A stretch of 64,000 bases of DNA from CAXTKD01 sp964244885 (GCA_964244885.1 CAXTKD010000002.1:248001-312000), one strand, 5' to 3'; positions 12,816 through 21,061 are shown, numbered from the stretch's first letter. Numbers and translations are program-made. The notes: generated from the letters alone by a model not told the origin.

Positions 12816-13166
12816 CTACGCCAACCGGGAGAGCTTGCCGCCTACCATCACCGCGCAGGCCGCGACCATCGCCAGCTGCGGCCGCGCGAAGCCCGCGTCG
12901 AGCAGCGGCTTGGCCACCGCGTCGACGACGTTGCCGCCGGTCGCCCGCGCCGCGACTCCGAAGCGCCGAAGCGCCTCGAGCCGCTTGTCGGCGAGCGGCA
13001 GGCCGCCGCGGCGCCCGTCGAGCATCGCGAGCAGCCAGCGCAGCGTGCCCATCCTGCCGCTGGCCGTCGCGCCGCTGTCGGCGTCTCGAAAGCCGATGGC
13101 GACCGCCTGCCACTCGAGCGGGGTCAACCCGGCTTCGGCGGCGATGATGGCGGTCTGGGCGTTCAT
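12816..13166 (-). CDS. Small helical protein, weakly AhpD/carboxymuconolactone decarboxylase-like
   Basis: 116 aa, almost all helical. The parts LTPLEWQAVAIGF and DAGFARPQLAMVAACAVMVG resemble the first and last helices of AhpD-like proteins, but the catalytic CXXC is absent (its place reads DADSGATASG), so peroxidase activity is not expected if the likeness is real. ATG 13166 follows GAGAGAGA. The gene lies 27 bases after azoreductase on the same strand and is probably co-transcribed. The family call is weak. Hypothetical protein is the safe label. Confidence 0.6.
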   Translation of the reverse strand: MNAQTAIIAAEAGLTPLEWQAVAIGFRDADSGATASGRMGTLRWLLAMLDGRRGGLPLADKRLEALRRFGVAARATGGNVVDAVAKPLLDAGFARPQLAMVAACAVMVGGKLSRLA

Positions 13167-13193
13167 GGCGGTCTCTCTCTCGTTACGGCTCAG

Positions 13194-13811
13194 TTACGCA
13201 GCCTTATGAGTTACGGATGCAGCGGCGATAGCTTGCCGGGCTTCCGCCAGGCTCGCGTCGCGAACCTCGGGGCCGAACGCCAGCTTCTCGGCGCGCACGA
13301 AGGTCACGTCGGTCATGCCGAGGAAGCCGAGCACCGCCTTCAAATGCGGCTCCTGCGCGTCGAACGAGGTCATCGGGCCGTCGGAATAAAAGCCGGCGCG
13401 CGCCTCGACGACGATCACCTTCTTGCCCTTGACCAGCCCCTCGGGGCCGGCGGCGGAATAGGCGAAGGTCTCGCCGGCGCGGGCGATATAGTCGATCCAG
13501 CTCTTCAGCGCGGCGGGGATGCCGAAATTGTACATCGGCGCGCCGATGACGATCACGTCGGCGGCCTTCAATTCGGCGATCACCTCGTCGGACAGCTTGC
13601 GCGCGGCATGCGCCTCGCTCTCGGACTGCCCCTCGGGCGGGATCCGGCCCATCCCGGCGAGCGCGCCGGGGGTGAGGTGCGGCAGCGGGTTCGCGCCGAC
13701 ATCGCGCTCGACGACATCGGCGCCGAGGCCGGCGACGAGCTCGTCGACCAGCATGTTGGACACCGACGCCGCGCCCGAAGCGCTGCTCTTGATCGCGAGA
13801 ATCTTGGTCAT
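13194..13811 (-). CDS. azoR: FMN-dependent NADH-azoreductase
   Basis: 205 aa, flavodoxin-like. The start MTKILAIKSSASGAASVSNM is the FMN phosphate loop, and GAPMYNFGIPAALKSWIDYIARAGETF is the family signature around the flavin and dimer interface. AzoR-type enzymes reduce azo dyes and quinones with NAD(P)H through a two-step flavin cycle, protecting the cytoplasm from quinone and thiol stress. ATG 13811 has GGAG eight bases upstream. A LysR gene is divergent 79 bases away and is its likely regulator. Pirin and an AhpD-like protein follow in the same direction. Confidence 0.92.
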   Translation of the reverse strand: MTKILAIKSSASGAASVSNMLVDELVAGLGADVVERDVGANPLPHLTPGALAGMGRIPPEGQSESEAHAARKLSDEVIAELKAADVIVIGAPMYNFGIPAALKSWIDYIARAGETFAYSAAGPEGLVKGKKVIVVEARAGFYSDGPMTSFDAQEPHLKAVLGFLGMTDVTFVRAEKLAFGPEVRDASLAEARQAIAAASVTHKAA

Positions 13812-13890
13812 TCGAACATCTCCACTGAATTGCTTGGCACCCAGATAGGCGCGCGCTAGGGTTACCGGAAGTCCGCCCACACGCATTCAG

Positions 13891-14877
13891 GTGTTGCAGG
13901 AAATGGAACGCTCGCCCGTCGATCTCGCCGACGTCCTGGCCTTCAGCCGAGTCGTCGAGACCGGCAGCTTCGCGCGCGCCGCCGAACGCCTCGGCGTCTC
14001 CAAGTCGATCGTCAGCCGCCGGGTCGCGGCGCTCGAGGCGGCGCTCGGCGCCCGCCTCCTCGCCCGCACCGCGCGCGGCGCGCAGGCGACCGACATCGGC
14101 CAGAGCTACTACGCCCGGGTCGCCTCGATCCTCACCGAGCTGGAGGCGGCGCACGAGGCGGTCGCCGAGGCGACGAACGAGGTGGCGGGCCCCATCCGCC
14201 TCACCGCGCCGCTGACCTTCGGGGTCAACCACCTCGCGCCGGCGCTGGCCGACTTCATGGCGGCGCACCCGCGAGTCGAGCTCGACCTGTCGTTCGAGGA
14301 CCGCACCGTCGACCTGCTCGGCGGCGGCTACGACATCGCGGTGCGGATCGGCACGCTGCCCGATTCAAGCCTCGTCGCCCGCCGCCTCGCCGCGGTCCGC
14401 GCCACCGTCGTCGGCAGCCCGGCCTATCTCGACGCGCGCGGCCGGCCCGCCCACCCGCGCGACCTGGCGGGCCACGACGGGCTGTTCTACTCGAACCTCG
14501 GCCCGTCGGAGGAATGGCGCTTCGCGGTCACCGGCCGCACCGAGCGCGTCCGTCCGATCCCCCGCCTGCGGTCGAACAACGGCGAGATGCTGCGCGAGGC
14601 GGCCTGCGCCGGCCTCGGCCTCGCGATCCTGCCGAGCTTCATCGTCGGCGAGACGATCGCGTCGGGCAAGCTGGAGATCGTCCTTCCCGGCTTTCCGTTG
14701 AGCGAGTCCGCGCTGTTCGCCGTCATGCCCCCCGGCCGCGCGACCACCGCCCGGGTCCGCGCCCTCGTCGACTTCCTCGTCGCGCGTTTCGGCCCCGAGC
14801 CGTCATGGGACCCGTGCTGGGGGCGTGAGGCCGAAAGGCTTCAGGCGGCGCCGACCAGCGCCGCGAAAGCCTCCTGA
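13891..14877 (+). CDS. LysR-family transcriptional regulator
   Basis: 328 aa. N-terminal winged helix-turn-helix (residues 9-68: LADVLAFSRVVETGSFARAA, LGVSKSIVSRRVAALEAALG), a linker helix, and an effector domain of the periplasmic-binding-protein fold (IRLTAPLTFGVNHLAPALAD onward). The GTG at 13891 is used. An ATG at 13903 is also possible, with AGGA too close to be a good site. Divergent from azoreductase, it probably senses a quinone-like or electrophilic compound and controls that gene. The 3' end overlaps the oppositely directed LOV-EAL gene by 37 bases. Confidence 0.9.
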   Translation: MLQEMERSPVDLADVLAFSRVVETGSFARAAERLGVSKSIVSRRVAALEAALGARLLARTARGAQATDIGQSYYARVASILTELEAAHEAVAEATNEVAGPIRLTAPLTFGVNHLAPALADFMAAHPRVELDLSFEDRTVDLLGGGYDIAVRIGTLPDSSLVARRLAAVRATVVGSPAYLDARGRPAHPRDLAGHDGLFYSNLGPSEEWRFAVTGRTERVRPIPRLRSNNGEMLREAACAGLGLAILPSFIVGETIASGKLEIVLPGFPLSESALFAVMPPGRATTARVRALVDFLVARFGPEPSWDPCWGREAERLQAAPTSAAKAS

Positions 14878-16562
14878 GGCATCGCCTTGCCGAACAGATA
14901 GCCCTGCCCGCCCGGGCAGCCCATCCCGCGCAGCGCCGCCAGCTCCTCCTCGGTCTCGATCCCTTCGGCGATCACGCCGACGGCGAGCGCCTCGCCCAGC
15001 CGCACCACCGCGTCGACGACGATTCGCTTCGGCGGATGGTCGGTCAGCCGGCTGACGAAGCTGCGGTCGATCTTGATCTCGGTGATCGGAAAGGTCTGGA
15101 GGTAGCGCAGGCTGGAATAGCCGGTGCCGAAGTCGTCGATCGAGAGGCCAAAGCCCAGGTCGCGCAGCTCCTTGAAGGTCGCGAGCAGCGTCGGCGAGCT
15201 CTCGGCCATCACGCCTTCGGTCAGCTCCAGCGTGAACCACGACGGGTCGGCACCCGCCTCGGCCAGCTGGCGGCCGAGCGAGCCCGGCAGGTCGCCGTGC
15301 ATGAAGCCCGATGTCGAGATGTTGACCGAGAAGGTGAGCGGCACGCTCCGCCCGTCGTTCAGGCCCTTCACGAAAGCGAGGAAGCGCGGAAACACCGAGA
15401 TCGCGATCGGCATCAGCAGCCCGGTTTCCTCGGCAAGGCCGATGAAGCTGTCGGGCGTCTGCACGCCGAACAGCCCGTGGTTCCAGCGCAGCAGCGCTTC
15501 CGCCCCGGTCACCGCGCCGGTCGCGAGGTCGACCTTGGGCTGGTAATGATAGACGAACTCGCCGTTGGCCAGCCCCAGCTGGAGCTCGGCGGTCAGCCGC
15601 CGCTTGTTGTGCGCGCGCTCGCTGACCCGGGCGTCGTACTCGCAAGGGTGGTGAAGGCGCGACCGCTTGGACTCGGCGAGCGCCGCGCCCGCGTGCCGGA
15701 CCAGCGTCTTTCCGCAGGTGCCCGGCGCGCCGACGACATAACCCAGCCAGAAGCGCACTTCGATGACCGCCCCGGGCAGCAAGAAGGGCGCCCGCAGCCG
15801 GTCCCGCACGGCCGCCAGCCGCGCCGAGCCGTCCTCGTCCTCCGTCAGCAGGAAGCCGATCGCGAACTCGTTGGCGCAGATCAGCCCGACCACGTCGCCG
15901 CCGAGCGACTCGAGCCGGGCGGCGATCTTCTTTTGCAGCGCGTCGCCGACCTCGTAGCCATAGGCGCTGTTGACGTCGGTGAAGCCCGCCACGTCGAGCT
16001 TGATCACCATCATTCGCGCCGGCGAGGAGGCGGTGAGCTCGGTCAGCCGGTCGACAAGCGCATAGGCGTTGAGGCACCCGGTCAGCCGGTCGATATTCGC
16101 CGCCCAGGCAAGTTGCGCCTCGGCCTCCTTCTGCGCCGTCACGTCGCGCATCACGCCGACATAATGGGTCGGCGTGCCGTCGTCGCCGTTGAGCAGCGTC
16201 AGCGACAGCTCGTTCCAGAACAGGCTGCCGTCCTTGCGATAGTTGCGAAGCGTCACGTTCGCCGGAGCGCCTTGCGCCACCGCGGCGTGCAACGTCGCGA
16301 TTTCCGGCTGCAGGCGATCGCTCCCCTGCAGGTAGCGGCAATTCTGGCCCACCGCCTCGGCACGCGAATAGCCGGTGATCCGCTCGAAGGCGCGGTTGAC
16401 GTAGAAAATCCTGTGGGCGGGGTCGTTCAGGTCGGCAACCACCACGCCGTCGGGGGCCGGATCCAAAATCTGCATCGTCCTGGCGTCCATAACGCCGGCG
16501 GTGGCAGCTCTTCCCGAAAGATAGCGACGTACCCGGGAAAGTACGGCGCCAGATCTTGCCAT
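14841..16562 (-). CDS. Blue-light LOV-GGDEF-EAL cyclic-di-GMP phosphodiesterase
   Basis: 573 aa. Residues about 33-145 are a LOV-type PAS domain: GQNCRYLQG with the photoactive Cys (C75), then NYRKDGSLFWNEL with the two flavin-binding Asn (107, 117). The GGDEF domain (about 157-290) is degenerate: CANEF replaces GGDEF, so no cyclase activity. The EAL domain keeps EALLRW (E355), NIS (N413), LTE, DDFGTG (476-481), K497 and AEGIET (E533), so it should cleave c-di-GMP. Light would set phosphodiesterase activity and so motility versus attachment. The conserved LOV glutamine at the last strand is Met138. Start at 16562 is tentative. ATG 16490 is an alternative. Confidence 0.9.
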   Translation of the reverse strand: MARSGAVLSRVRRYLSGRAATAGVMDARTMQILDPAPDGVVVADLNDPAHRIFYVNRAFERITGYSRAEAVGQNCRYLQGSDRLQPEIATLHAAVAQGAPANVTLRNYRKDGSLFWNELSLTLLNGDDGTPTHYVGVMRDVTAQKEAEAQLAWAANIDRLTGCLNAYALVDRLTELTASSPARMMVIKLDVAGFTDVNSAYGYEVGDALQKKIAARLESLGGDVVGLICANEFAIGFLLTEDEDGSARLAAVRDRLRAPFLLPGAVIEVRFWLGYVVGAPGTCGKTLVRHAGAALAESKRSRLHHPCEYDARVSERAHNKRRLTAELQLGLANGEFVYHYQPKVDLATGAVTGAEALLRWNHGLFGVQTPDSFIGLAEETGLLMPIAISVFPRFLAFVKGLNDGRSVPLTFSVNISTSGFMHGDLPGSLGRQLAEAGADPSWFTLELTEGVMAESSPTLLATFKELRDLGFGLSIDDFGTGYSSLRYLQTFPITEIKIDRSFVSRLTDHPPKRIVVDAVVRLGEALAVGVIAEGIETEEELAALRGMGCPGGQGYLFGKAMPQEAFAALVGAA

Positions 16563-16673
16563 TTCCCGATGCTACAGCAAATCGGCGACCATGGCACGAT
16601 TATTCAGGACGATGCGGATTTGCAGTGCAGCGCAAGTCAGTCAAACGCAAATATTGTCGAATCTTGCTTGTCG

Positions 16674-16714
16674 CCAGAAATGATTTTCTGGAAATTCATC
16701 CAATATGGATGAAT
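16674..16714. other. Two adjacent perfect hairpins downstream of phnE
   Basis: CCAGAAA-TGAT-TTTCTGG (16674-16691) and ATTCATCC-AATAT-GGATGAAT (16694-16714) lie side by side in a 170-base gap. They follow the stop of phnE and precede the LOV-EAL gene. Either could help end phnCDE transcription, though there is no clear T-run. They could also be binding sites for the LOV-EAL promoter. Confidence 0.45.
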
Positions 16715-16735
16715 CGTCGCCCGGCGACGGGCCGG

Positions 16736-17551
16736 TCAGATCAGCCGCTTGCGGATCGCCTGGCTCAGATTGTCGATGATCACCACCGCGATCACCATCA
16801 GGATGACGATCGCCGCCGTCCGCTCGTAATAGAAGCCGCGGATGTTCTGGAGCAGCAGCGCGCCGATGCCGCCCGCGCCGATGATGCCGAGCACCGTCGA
16901 CGACCGCGCGTTGGTCTCGAAGCGATAGAGCGCGAAGCTCGTCCACAGCGGCAGCACCTGCGGGATGACGCCCCAGCGCACCTCCTGGATGCGCGTTCCG
17001 CCGGTCGCGCGCACGCCCTCCACCGGCCCCATGTCGATCGATTCGACCGCCTCGGAAAACAGCTTCGCAAGCACGCCCGTCGTATGCACCGTCAGGGCGA
17101 GCACGCCCGCGAACGGCCCCGGGCCGACCGCGACCAGAAACAGCGTCGCGATCACCAGCTCGTTGATGGCGCGAAACACGTCCATCAGCCGCCGCGTCGG
17201 CCAGACGATCCACGCCGGCGAGATGTTGCGCGCCGCCAGCAGCGCGAACGGCACCGCCAGGATCACCGCGAGGCCGGTGCCCCAAAGCGCGATCTCCACC
17301 GTCACCAGGATCTGCTCGATATAGAGCCGCCACTGGCCGAAGTCGGGCTTCAGGAAGCCCGAGAGATATTCGCCCATCGCTGCGCCGTTGGTGAACAAGA
17401 GCGGCGCCTTGTCCATCTCGGCGCCGTTCCACGACAGGCCGAACAGCAGCGCGACGACGATCAGCAGCGCGAACCCCGCCCAGCCGGCCGAGCGCGGCGC
17501 GACCGGCGACGGCTTGGCGGTCACGAGGTCGAGGGGGCCTTCGGCGTCCAT
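16736..17551 (-). CDS. phnE: Phosphonate-type ABC transporter permease PhnE
   Basis: 271 aa, about six membrane helices. The cytoplasmic EAA loop reads EGVRATGGTRIQEVRWGVIPQ, the family form of EAA---G---------I-LP that docks on the ATPase, and the RFETNARSSTVLGIIGAGGIG segment is diagnostic for PhnE. It forms the membrane channel of the importer with PhnC and PhnD. The start codon overlaps the phnD stop by one base (TGATG). It is the last gene of the phnC-phnD-phnE operon. Two hairpins follow. Confidence 0.93.
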   Translation of the reverse strand: MDAEGPLDLVTAKPSPVAPRSAGWAGFALLIVVALLFGLSWNGAEMDKAPLLFTNGAAMGEYLSGFLKPDFGQWRLYIEQILVTVEIALWGTGLAVILAVPFALLAARNISPAWIVWPTRRLMDVFRAINELVIATLFLVAVGPGPFAGVLALTVHTTGVLAKLFSEAVESIDMGPVEGVRATGGTRIQEVRWGVIPQVLPLWTSFALYRFETNARSSTVLGIIGAGGIGALLLQNIRGFYYERTAAIVILMVIAVVIIDNLSQAIRKRLI

Positions 17552-18546
17552 CAGCTGGCGGGGGGCGCGGTGACGGTCTCGAACGCCTCCAGCTCGGCCT
17601 TGAGCTGGCCCCGCTTGGCGTCGGCGGCGGCGCCGGTCTGGCCCTTCATGTCGAACAGCTGCTTCTTCAGGTCGACCTCGCGCACCTGGTTGAGGATCGA
17701 GCCATCGGCCGCGTTGAACAGCCCGAACTCAAGACCCTTCAGCACCGCGCGCGCGTGCGCCACCTGCTCGGGCGTCCCGGCGCGGCCGTAATCCTGGAAG
17801 AACCGCCGGAGCTTCGCCTTGATCCTGGGGTCCAGATCCTTGCGATAGATGATCGGGTCGAGCCCGAGGAGCGGCGAGCGCCAGATCTCGCGCAGGCCCT
17901 TCGCCGCGTCGGGCTTCTCGCGCGCCAGCACCTTCATGTTGGTGGTGTTGTTCGCCGCCGCCTCGATCCGCCCGTGGTAGACCGACAGCGCGTTCGCCTC
18001 GTGGGTCTGGTTGACCACGGTCTTGAAGCATTTGTCGGGGTCGAAGCCGCGCGGCGCGAACAGGTAGACGATCGGCACCAGATAGCCCGAGAAGCTGTTC
18101 GGGTCGCCCATGCCGAAGTCGATCGACTTGTCGCACTTCAGCAGCTGGTCGACCGACTTGATCGGGCTGTCCTTCTTGACGAGAATGTCTGAATAATAGC
18201 CCGGCGAGCCGTCGGCGTAGGTCGATTGCGCGAACACTTCGCCCGACCCGCGGTTGACCGCCTCCAGCCCCGACTTGTTCGAGAACCAGCCGACCTGCAC
18301 CCGGTTGAAGCGCATCGCCTCGACCAATCCCGCATAGTCGTCGGCGAAGAACGGCTTGATGTCGAGGCCGGTCATCTTCGCCATGTCGGCGAGGAACGGG
18401 TCCCATTTTGGCTTCAAATTCTCCGACGATTCGGTCGCGAGGATCGAGAAGTTGACCTCTTGCGGCCCGCCCGGCTTCTTGCCGCCGCCGCAGCTCGCCA
18501 GCCCCGCCAGCAAGGCGCCGGCGACCAATCCCCTCAACAGCCTCAT
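17551..18546 (-). CDS. phnD: Phosphate/phosphonate-binding lipoprotein PhnD
   Basis: 331 aa. Lipoprotein signal with the lipobox LASC (Cys19), so it is tethered to the membrane facing the periplasm. The body has the PhnD signatures FSILATESSENLKPKWDPFL, FFADDYAGLVEAMRFN and GYYSDILVKKDSPIKSVDQL. It delivers the ligand (phosphonate, phosphite or phosphate ester, not predictable here) to PhnE/PhnC. ATG 18546 overlaps the phnC stop by 4 bases. No C-P lyase, phosphonatase or PtxD gene is nearby, so the use of the ligand is not shown by context. Confidence 0.92.
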   Translation of the reverse strand: MRLLRGLVAGALLAGLASCGGGKKPGGPQEVNFSILATESSENLKPKWDPFLADMAKMTGLDIKPFFADDYAGLVEAMRFNRVQVGWFSNKSGLEAVNRGSGEVFAQSTYADGSPGYYSDILVKKDSPIKSVDQLLKCDKSIDFGMGDPNSFSGYLVPIVYLFAPRGFDPDKCFKTVVNQTHEANALSVYHGRIEAAANNTTNMKVLAREKPDAAKGLREIWRSPLLGLDPIIYRKDLDPRIKAKLRRFFQDYGRAGTPEQVAHARAVLKGLEFGLFNAADGSILNQVREVDLKKQLFDMKGQTGAAADAKRGQLKAELEAFETVTAPPAS

Positions 18547-19322
18547 GCCACCGTCTCCCGCCCGAGCTCTTCGTACTCGGGCCCGTAAATGTCGCGCAGC
18601 CTTTCCTGGCTGAGCCCGGAGGGCGCGCCGTCGTAGACCACCGCGCCGTCGCGCATCGCGACGATGCGCTTGCAATATTTCATCGCCGCGTCGACCTGGT
18701 GGAGCGACACGACGACGGTCATCCCCTCCTCGCTGTTGAGCCGCGCCAGCAATTCCATGACCTTGCGCGCCGACACCGGGTCGAGCGAGGCGATCGGCTC
18801 GTCGGCGAGCACGGTGTCCGCGCCCTGGAACAGCGCCCGCGCGATCGCGCCGCGCTGCTGCTGCCCGCCCGAAAGCGTCGAGGCGCGCCGCTCGCCATAT
18901 TCGCTGAGGCCGACACGGTTGAGCGCCGCCGCCGCCTCGTCGCGCTCGGCGCGCGCGAAGAAACCGAAGGTCCCGCGCCAGCCCGAAATACGACCCATCG
19001 CGCCGATCAGCACGTTGGTCATCAGGCTCAATCGCCCGACGAGGTTGAACTGCTGGAAGATGAAGCCGACCTTGCGGCGCACCGTTCGGATGTCGCCGGA
19101 AATCTTGCCGCCGTCCTGCACCGTCCGCCCGCCGATCGACACCGTGCCGCAATCGGCGGTGTTCAATCCGGTCAGGCTCCTGAGCAGCGTCGACTTGCCC
19201 GATCCCGACGGCCCGATCAGCCCGGCGATCTCGCCCGCGGCGATCGACAGGTCGACATTCTTCAGCGCCTGGCGGCTGCCGAAGGTCTTGGTGAGTCCCG
19301 ACACAAGGATGGCCTGGGCCAT
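18543..19322 (-). CDS. phnC: Phosphonate-type ABC transporter ATPase PhnC
   Basis: 259 aa. Walker A GPSGSGKST (about residues 37-45), Q-loop IFQQFN, signature STLSGGQQQR, Walker B TVLADEP with the catalytic Glu, and switch His in VVSLHQVD. It powers import by the PhnD/PhnE complex on the cytoplasmic face. ATG 19322 (MAQAILVSGLTK) has GGGAG six bases upstream. The in-frame extension to 19391 lacks family likeness. First gene of the operon phnC-phnD-phnE, all with start-stop overlaps, so the three are translated together. Confidence 0.93.
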   Translation of the reverse strand: MAQAILVSGLTKTFGSRQALKNVDLSIAAGEIAGLIGPSGSGKSTLLRSLTGLNTADCGTVSIGGRTVQDGGKISGDIRTVRRKVGFIFQQFNLVGRLSLMTNVLIGAMGRISGWRGTFGFFARAERDEAAAALNRVGLSEYGERRASTLSGGQQQRGAIARALFQGADTVLADEPIASLDPVSARKVMELLARLNSEEGMTVVVSLHQVDAAMKYCKRIVAMRDGAVVYDGAPSGLSQERLRDIYGPEYEELGRETVA

Positions 19323-19415
19323 CGCACTCCCTCGCGCGACGGACCGTGGCGCCGTCGGCGACCTTCTAGCCGGGACGGCCCGCCCCGCCAAGCGGGACGG
19401 GCCTGCCTTTCGCCG

Positions 19416-19763
19416 TTATCGGCGAGTCCGGCGGTGCGTCGTCGTGGTGCGCGTCGTGGCGCTCGGGTTGATGCAGCGATCGGTGACGGTGCGCGTGCAG
19501 ACCGGATAGGTCTCGGTGCTCGTCGTCGAGCTCGTCGACGTCGAGGAGCTGGTCGAGGAGCCCATCGCCGGGTCGGTCGCCATCGTCGGCGGCGTCGCGT
19601 CCGTCGGCGCGGTGGTCGGGGTCTCGGCGATCGGCGGGGTTTCCGGCGCCGGCGCGCTCATGCCCGGATCGGCGGTCGTCGTCGTGGTTGTCGTCGTCGT
19701 CGCGTCCTGCGCGACGGCGGCGGTGCCGGCCATCAGCGCGGCGATGAGAAGGGCGGTCTTCAT
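19416..19763 (-). CDS. Secreted Thr/Ser-rich low-complexity protein (115 aa)
   Basis: Signal peptide MKTALLIAALMAGTAAVAQ, then a run of nine Thr, a Pro/Thr/Ala region (APAPETPPIAETPTTAPTDA), a Ser/Thr block (SSTSSSTSTSSTTSTETYPV) and a basic end (THRRTRR). Two Cys (in VCTRTVTDRCIN) could form a disulfide. No enzyme fold. Such sequences are often flexible periplasmic or surface linkers. GGGAG lies eight bases before ATG 19763. The family is unknown to me. The codon bias matches the neighbours. Confidence 0.7.
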   Translation of the reverse strand: MKTALLIAALMAGTAAVAQDATTTTTTTTTADPGMSAPAPETPPIAETPTTAPTDATPPTMATDPAMGSSTSSSTSTSSTTSTETYPVCTRTVTDRCINPSATTRTTTTHRRTRR

Positions 19764-19902
19764 TCCATGTCTCCCGTAAGCGCGGCGCGGTCGCCGACGG
19801 CGGGTCAACGCGCGCCTTCGCCCTCGGGTCCATGAGGCAACTCTTTGCCGCACCGCCCGTTGGGGCGGCGGGTCTATTATCGACACCTTTGGAGTTCACG
19901 AT

Positions 19903-20385
19903 ATGAAGAAGCTCATCATGGCCGCTCTCGCGGTCACCCTCGGCATGCCGGCGCTCACCGCCGCGCCGGTCATGGCGCAGAACTACGACCGTCAGGATCG
20001 GCGCGACGACCGACGCGACGACCGCCGCGACCAGCGCGAGGAACGCCGCGACGACCGTCGCGACTGGCAGAACGGCAAGCGCTACGACTACAACCGCCCC
20101 GACAGCCGCTATGGCGGCTACGACGCCTCGCGCTACTACCGTCAGGGCAATTACCAGGAGCGCCGCCTCGGCCGCAACGACCGCGTCTATCGCGGCAACG
20201 ACGGCCGCTATTACTGCCGCCGCAGCGACGGCACCACCGGGCTGATCGTCGGCGCGATCGGCGGCGGCGTTCTCGGCAACTCGATCGCCAAGGGCCAGTC
20301 GAACACGCTCGGCACCCTGCTCGGCGCCGGCCTCGGCGCGGTGATCGGCCAGCAGGTCGACCGCGGCGGCGCGCGCTGCCGCTAA
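19903..20385 (+). CDS. Secreted glycine-zipper 2TM (RcnB-like) protein
   Basis: 160 aa. Signal peptide ending APVMAQ. A highly charged repeat of Arg and Asp (DRQDRRDDRRDDRRDQREER) at residues 28-55, a Tyr/Arg-rich stretch, YCRRSDGTTG, and a glycine-zipper segment GLIVGAIGGGVLGNSIAKGQ ... LLGAGLGAVIGQQVDRGGAR. Family knowledge: glycine-zipper 2TM proteins are envelope-located. RcnB-like ones affect nickel/cobalt homeostasis in enterics, but that role is not shown here. GGAG lies about ten bases before ATG 19903. It is divergent from the Thr-rich gene. A terminator follows. Confidence 0.8.
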   Translation: MKKLIMAALAVTLGMPALTAAPVMAQNYDRQDRRDDRRDDRRDQREERRDDRRDWQNGKRYDYNRPDSRYGGYDASRYYRQGNYQERRLGRNDRVYRGNDGRYYCRRSDGTTGLIVGAIGGGVLGNSIAKGQSNTLGTLLGAGLGAVIGQQVDRGGARCR

Positions 20386-20402
20386 CCCGGCCTGCGATGC
20401 CC

Positions 20403-20443
20403 GCGCGGCGGGGCTCCTCCGGGAGTCCCGCCGCGCTTCGTTT
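20403..20443 (+). terminator. Rho-independent terminator after the glycine-zipper gene
   Basis: GCGCGGCGGGG ... TCCCGCCGCGC with a loop that itself can pair (CTCC-GGGAG), followed by TTCGTTTCG. The T-run is broken, so strength is moderate. Confidence 0.75.
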
Positions 20444-20556
20444 CGCCCCCGATTCGAGGGCCTTATCGCCGCTTGTCGCCCCCTCCCAAAATCGATATAG
20501 GCCGCGCCGGGGAGCCGGATCCGCGTGAGTTGGATTTGGCGGAGTGGGAGTGGGCT

Positions 20557-21036
20557 ATGTCGGAAGCCATGAGTACGGCGTCGGTCGCGATCGACTACGA
20601 CGGCGATGACGCGCTTTTCGAGGGCATGACGATTCCGGAAAACTACCGGCCGAGTATCGACGAAGAGTTCATGAACGGCCGCCAGCTGGCCTATTTCCGC
20701 GGCAAGCTGCTCGACTGGAAGGACGCGATCCTCAAGGAATCGCGCGAGACCCTGGCGACGCTCCAGTCCGAATCGCTCCGCGAGCCCGACGTCACCGACC
20801 GCGCCTCGTCCGAGACCGACTGGTCGATCGAGCTTCGCACCCGCGACCGCCAGCGCAAGCTGATCTCGAAGATCGACGCCGCGCTCCGCCGCATCGCCGA
20901 GGGCGAGTACGGCTATTGCGAGGTGACCGGCGAGCCGATCTCGCTCCAGCGCCTCGAAGCCCGCCCGATCGCCACGATGACGCTCGAGGCGCAGGAGCGC
21001 CACGAGCGCGCCGAGAAGGTGACGCGCGACGAATAG
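20557..21036 (+). CDS. dksA: RNA polymerase-binding factor DksA
   Basis: 159 aa. A coiled coil (residues about 45-120: DEEFMNGRQLAYFRGKLLDW, DWSIELRTRDRQRKLISKID) carrying the acidic tip region reaches into the polymerase secondary channel, followed by a globular end with YGYCEVTGEPISLQRLEARP. Only one of the four zinc cysteines of enterobacterial DksA is kept, as is usual in alphaproteobacteria. With ppGpp it tunes rRNA and stress promoters. ATG 20557 has GGGAG ahead. A longer in-frame start at 20473 has no support. Bounded by terminators on both sides, so a single-gene unit. Confidence 0.92.
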   Translation: MSEAMSTASVAIDYDGDDALFEGMTIPENYRPSIDEEFMNGRQLAYFRGKLLDWKDAILKESRETLATLQSESLREPDVTDRASSETDWSIELRTRDRQRKLISKIDAALRRIAEGEYGYCEVTGEPISLQRLEARPIATMTLEAQERHERAEKVTRDE

Positions 21037-21061
21037 CGCCGTTCTTAGGGCAAATTGAAAC

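Noticed and set aside
20557..21036. Loss of the zinc finger in DksA as a defect
   Set aside because: Only one of four zinc cysteines is present, but this is the normal state in alphaproteobacterial DksA, so it is not an anomaly.
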